Below, piece after piece: positions 6,672-8,026 of a stretch of 8,026 nucleotides of DNA. How positions within the stretch are numbered: position 1 is the stretch's first letter; each line of letters opens with the position of its first letter. The notes beneath the pieces were generated by a model. It searched no databases, was not told where the DNA came from, and saw nothing but the letters and a program-made list of their open reading frames with translations. The DNA comes from Clostridia bacterium (GTDB lineage Bacteria > Bacillota > Clostridia > Christensenellales > CAG-917): contig CAAGFS010000100.1 in the NCBI GenBank assembly GCA_900769205.1, positions 1-8,026 on the forward strand, given 5' to 3'. Both the position numbers and the translations under genes were made by a program.

Positions 6672-7484
6672 ATGAGCGAATGCACGCACGATTGCGGATC
6701 CTGCAGTCAGGATTGCGCGTCAAGAATCGTAAAAGAAAGCACAAACGAACTTTCAAACGTCAAAAAAGTGATCGGCATTGTCAGCGGAAAGGGCGGAGTC
6801 GGCAAATCATTGGTGACGTCACTGCTTGCCGTGGGCAAGGTAAAACAAGGCAAGAGCGTTGCCGTTCTGGACGCGGACATCACCGGCCCGTCCATACCGC
6901 GCGCCTTCGGAATAAGCGGCGGCATAGAAGCGGATTCAAACGGAATATATCCCCGTCAGAGCGCCTTCGGCATCAAAATCGTGTCGTCAAACCTTCTTCT
7001 CGACAACGAAAACGACCCGGTTATATGGCGCGGTCCCGTTATCGCGGGCATGGTGAAGCAGTTCTGGACGGACGTCGTGTGGGACGAAGTGGACTTTATG
7101 TTTGTGGATATGCCTCCGGGAACGGGCGACGTTCCGCTCACCGTTTTCCAGTCCATAAAACTTGACGGTATAATCATCGTCACTTCTCCGCAGGACCTTG
7201 TGTCCATGATTGTTGAAAAAGCGGTGAAAATGGCAAACAAGATGAATATCCGCATCTACGGCGTGGTGGAGAATATGAGTTATATCGAGTGCCCCGATTG
7301 CGGAAAGAAAATCGACGTTTTCGGAAGCGGTGCGGTGGACAAGGTGGCGCAGGATTTCAATCTTGCCGTGCTTGGCAAAATCCCCGTAAACAGAGAAATC
7401 GCACAGGCGGTGGACGCGGGCGAAGTGGAAAAACTCGACGCGGAAAAATATCTCAAATCCGCGCTTGACGCAATCGAGCAATGA
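6672..7484 (+). CDS. mrp: Mrp/NBP35-family Fe-S cluster carrier P-loop ATPase
   Basis: A 270-residue cytoplasmic ATPase of the Mrp/ApbC/NBP35 family, which binds and transfers [4Fe-4S] clusters to apoproteins. The N-terminus has a Cys cluster C4-x3-C8-x2-C11-x3-C15, common in clostridial members. The deviant Walker A GKGGVGKS is at residues 39-46. DADITGPSIPR, a Mrp hallmark, and DMPPGTGD, the switch/Walker B region, follow in order. The paired CPDC (C207, C210), which bridges a cluster at the dimer interface in the family, is present. ATG 6672 was chosen because AAGGAG (6661-6666) lies 5 bases upstream; the frame is open to 6528, but that part crosses the predicted promoter and resembles no Mrp. 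The TGA overlaps the ATG of the next gene by 4 bases, implying translational coupling and a shared operon. Confidence 0.95.
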   Translation: MSECTHDCGSCSQDCASRIVKESTNELSNVKKVIGIVSGKGGVGKSLVTSLLAVGKVKQGKSVAVLDADITGPSIPRAFGISGGIEADSNGIYPRQSAFGIKIVSSNLLLDNENDPVIWRGPVIAGMVKQFWTDVVWDEVDFMFVDMPPGTGDVPLTVFQSIKLDGIIIVTSPQDLVSMIVEKAVKMANKMNIRIYGVVENMSYIECPDCGKKIDVFGSGAVDKVAQDFNLAVLGKIPVNREIAQAVDAGEVEKLDAEKYLKSALDAIEQ

Positions 7485-7954
7485 GTATGACAAGACGTGA
7501 AAAAGCCGAAAAGAACTTTGTTGACGGCTACAGTTGCGCGCAAGCCGTCGTGCTTGCTTTCGGCGACGTGACGGGCTTTGACGACGAGCAGGCTCTTATG
7601 CTTTGCTCGTCCTTTGGAGGCGGAATGGGCAGGCTCAGGGAAGTGTGCGGAGCGGTGAGCGGAATGTTTATCGTGGAAGGCTTGCTCGAAGGATATTCCT
7701 ATCCGGATTTGCCCGACGCGCAAGCGAAAAAGGCGCAACATTATGCCAGAATACAAGAGCTTGCAAGACGCTTCCGTGAGAAAAACGGCTCCATCGTATG
7801 CAGGGAAATCCTTGGCGCAAGGGCAAGCACGTGTCCCGTTCCCGACGAGCGCACTCCCGAGTATTACAAGACGCGCCCCTGCGCAAAGATGTGCGGCGAC
7901 GCGGCGGAAGTGCTTGAACAGTTTCTTATAGAGCGTGGCATAATAAAGCAATAA
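7481..7954 (+). CDS. C_GCAxxG_C_C family putative redox protein
   Basis: A 157-residue Cys-rich soluble protein recognised by GYSCAQAV (C19), SSFGGGMGRL followed by VCGAVSG (C56, the CGAxxG motif), then C107 in the IVCREIL segment and C134/C138 in the RPCAKMCGDAAE segment. C42 and C118 are additional cysteines. The family is thought to be redox-active and perhaps metal- or cluster-binding; no reaction is established to my knowledge. Some relatives use selenocysteine, but no in-frame TGA appears here. Its ATG overlaps the mrp stop as ATGA, so it is translationally coupled to mrp, which suggests Fe-S or thiol/disulfide chemistry. An alternative start is ATG 7487; neither has a strong Shine-Dalgarno. 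Length is slightly above the roughly 140 residues usual for the family. Confidence 0.87.
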   Translation: MSMTRREKAEKNFVDGYSCAQAVVLAFGDVTGFDDEQALMLCSSFGGGMGRLREVCGAVSGMFIVEGLLEGYSYPDLPDAQAKKAQHYARIQELARRFREKNGSIVCREILGARASTCPVPDERTPEYYKTRPCAKMCGDAAEVLEQFLIERGIIKQ

Positions 7955-7961
7955 AACACAC

Positions 7962-8008
7962 AAACGGCAGTTTATATCGGCGCAATGCGAATAAAAACAG
8001 CCGTTTTT
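7962..8008 (+). terminator. Likely terminator of the mrp operon (imperfect long hairpin)
   Basis: AAACGGC (7962-7968) pairs with GCCGTTT (8000-8006), followed by TT and a short T-rich run. The 31-base interval can partly pair further (GTTTA with TAAAAAC, TCG with CGA), giving an extended, bulged stem. It begins 7 bases after the stop of the last gene. It is less compact than the other two plus-strand hairpins, so confidence is moderate. Confidence 0.6.
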
Positions 8009-8026
8009 GTCAATATAAGCACTATG

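Noticed and set aside
7280..7963. Minus-strand open frame (227 codons) across mrp and the C_GCAxxG_C_C gene
   Set aside because: It overlaps two recognised plus-strand genes, and its composition is that of an antisense shadow.
1..8026. Search for CRISPR arrays, insertion sequences, tRNA, rRNA, phage or defence genes
   Set aside because: No regularly spaced repeats, transposase-like proteins, terminal inverted repeats with target duplications, or cloverleaf-like sequences were recognised.

Overview
The window reads as ordinary chromosomal DNA of an anaerobic Firmicute, most likely an uncultured Clostridia-type gut organism. The basis is the gene content: clostridial-style glycogen phosphorylase, rubrerythrin, an Mrp with an N-terminal Cys cluster, a C_GCAxxG_C_C family protein, and an oxygen-sensitive radical-SAM activase. 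AAGGAG-type ribosome binding sites and compact hairpin terminators with U tracts fit this. The taxonomic placement is inference; there is no rRNA or other marker gene here. Base composition is roughly balanced in genes, with AT-rich promoter gaps.

Layout. Positions 1-2659 (+) hold the 3' end of a glycogen phosphorylase gene and, 14 bases later, an intact GH13 alpha-glucan hydrolase; both end at a perfect 12-bp hairpin terminator. Facing them, 4875-2842 (-) is a 677-residue 12-helix MFS/GPH-like sugar transporter with two unusually large loops and its own near-consensus promoter and terminator. Divergent from the transporter, 5062-5757 (+) is a NrdG-like radical-SAM activase whose promoter sits so close to the ATG that the mRNA may be leaderless. 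Convergent to it, 6496-5906 (-) is a rubrerythrin, and the two share a perfect 13-bp bidirectional hairpin. Divergent from rubrerythrin, 6672-7954 (+) is a two-gene operon: an Mrp/NBP35-type Fe-S carrier ATPase overlapping by 4 bases a C_GCAxxG_C_C redox protein, ending in an imperfect hairpin terminator.

How the genes work together. The left half is a cytoplasmic alpha-glucan degradation set (phosphorolysis plus GH13 cleavage of branches or short maltodextrins), with a nearby transporter that may import or export a related sugar; that link is inference from position. The right half is anaerobe redox and Fe-S biology: radical-SAM activation, peroxide detoxification, Fe-S delivery and a Cys-rich partner protein.

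I found no mobile element, CRISPR array, tRNA, rRNA, phage gene or defence system. I did not find a convincing new multi-gene system. The best second looks are the possible leaderless radical-SAM transcript, the large loops in the transporter, the mrp/C_GCAxxG_C_C pairing, and a palindrome with phased repeats at 5763-5790.
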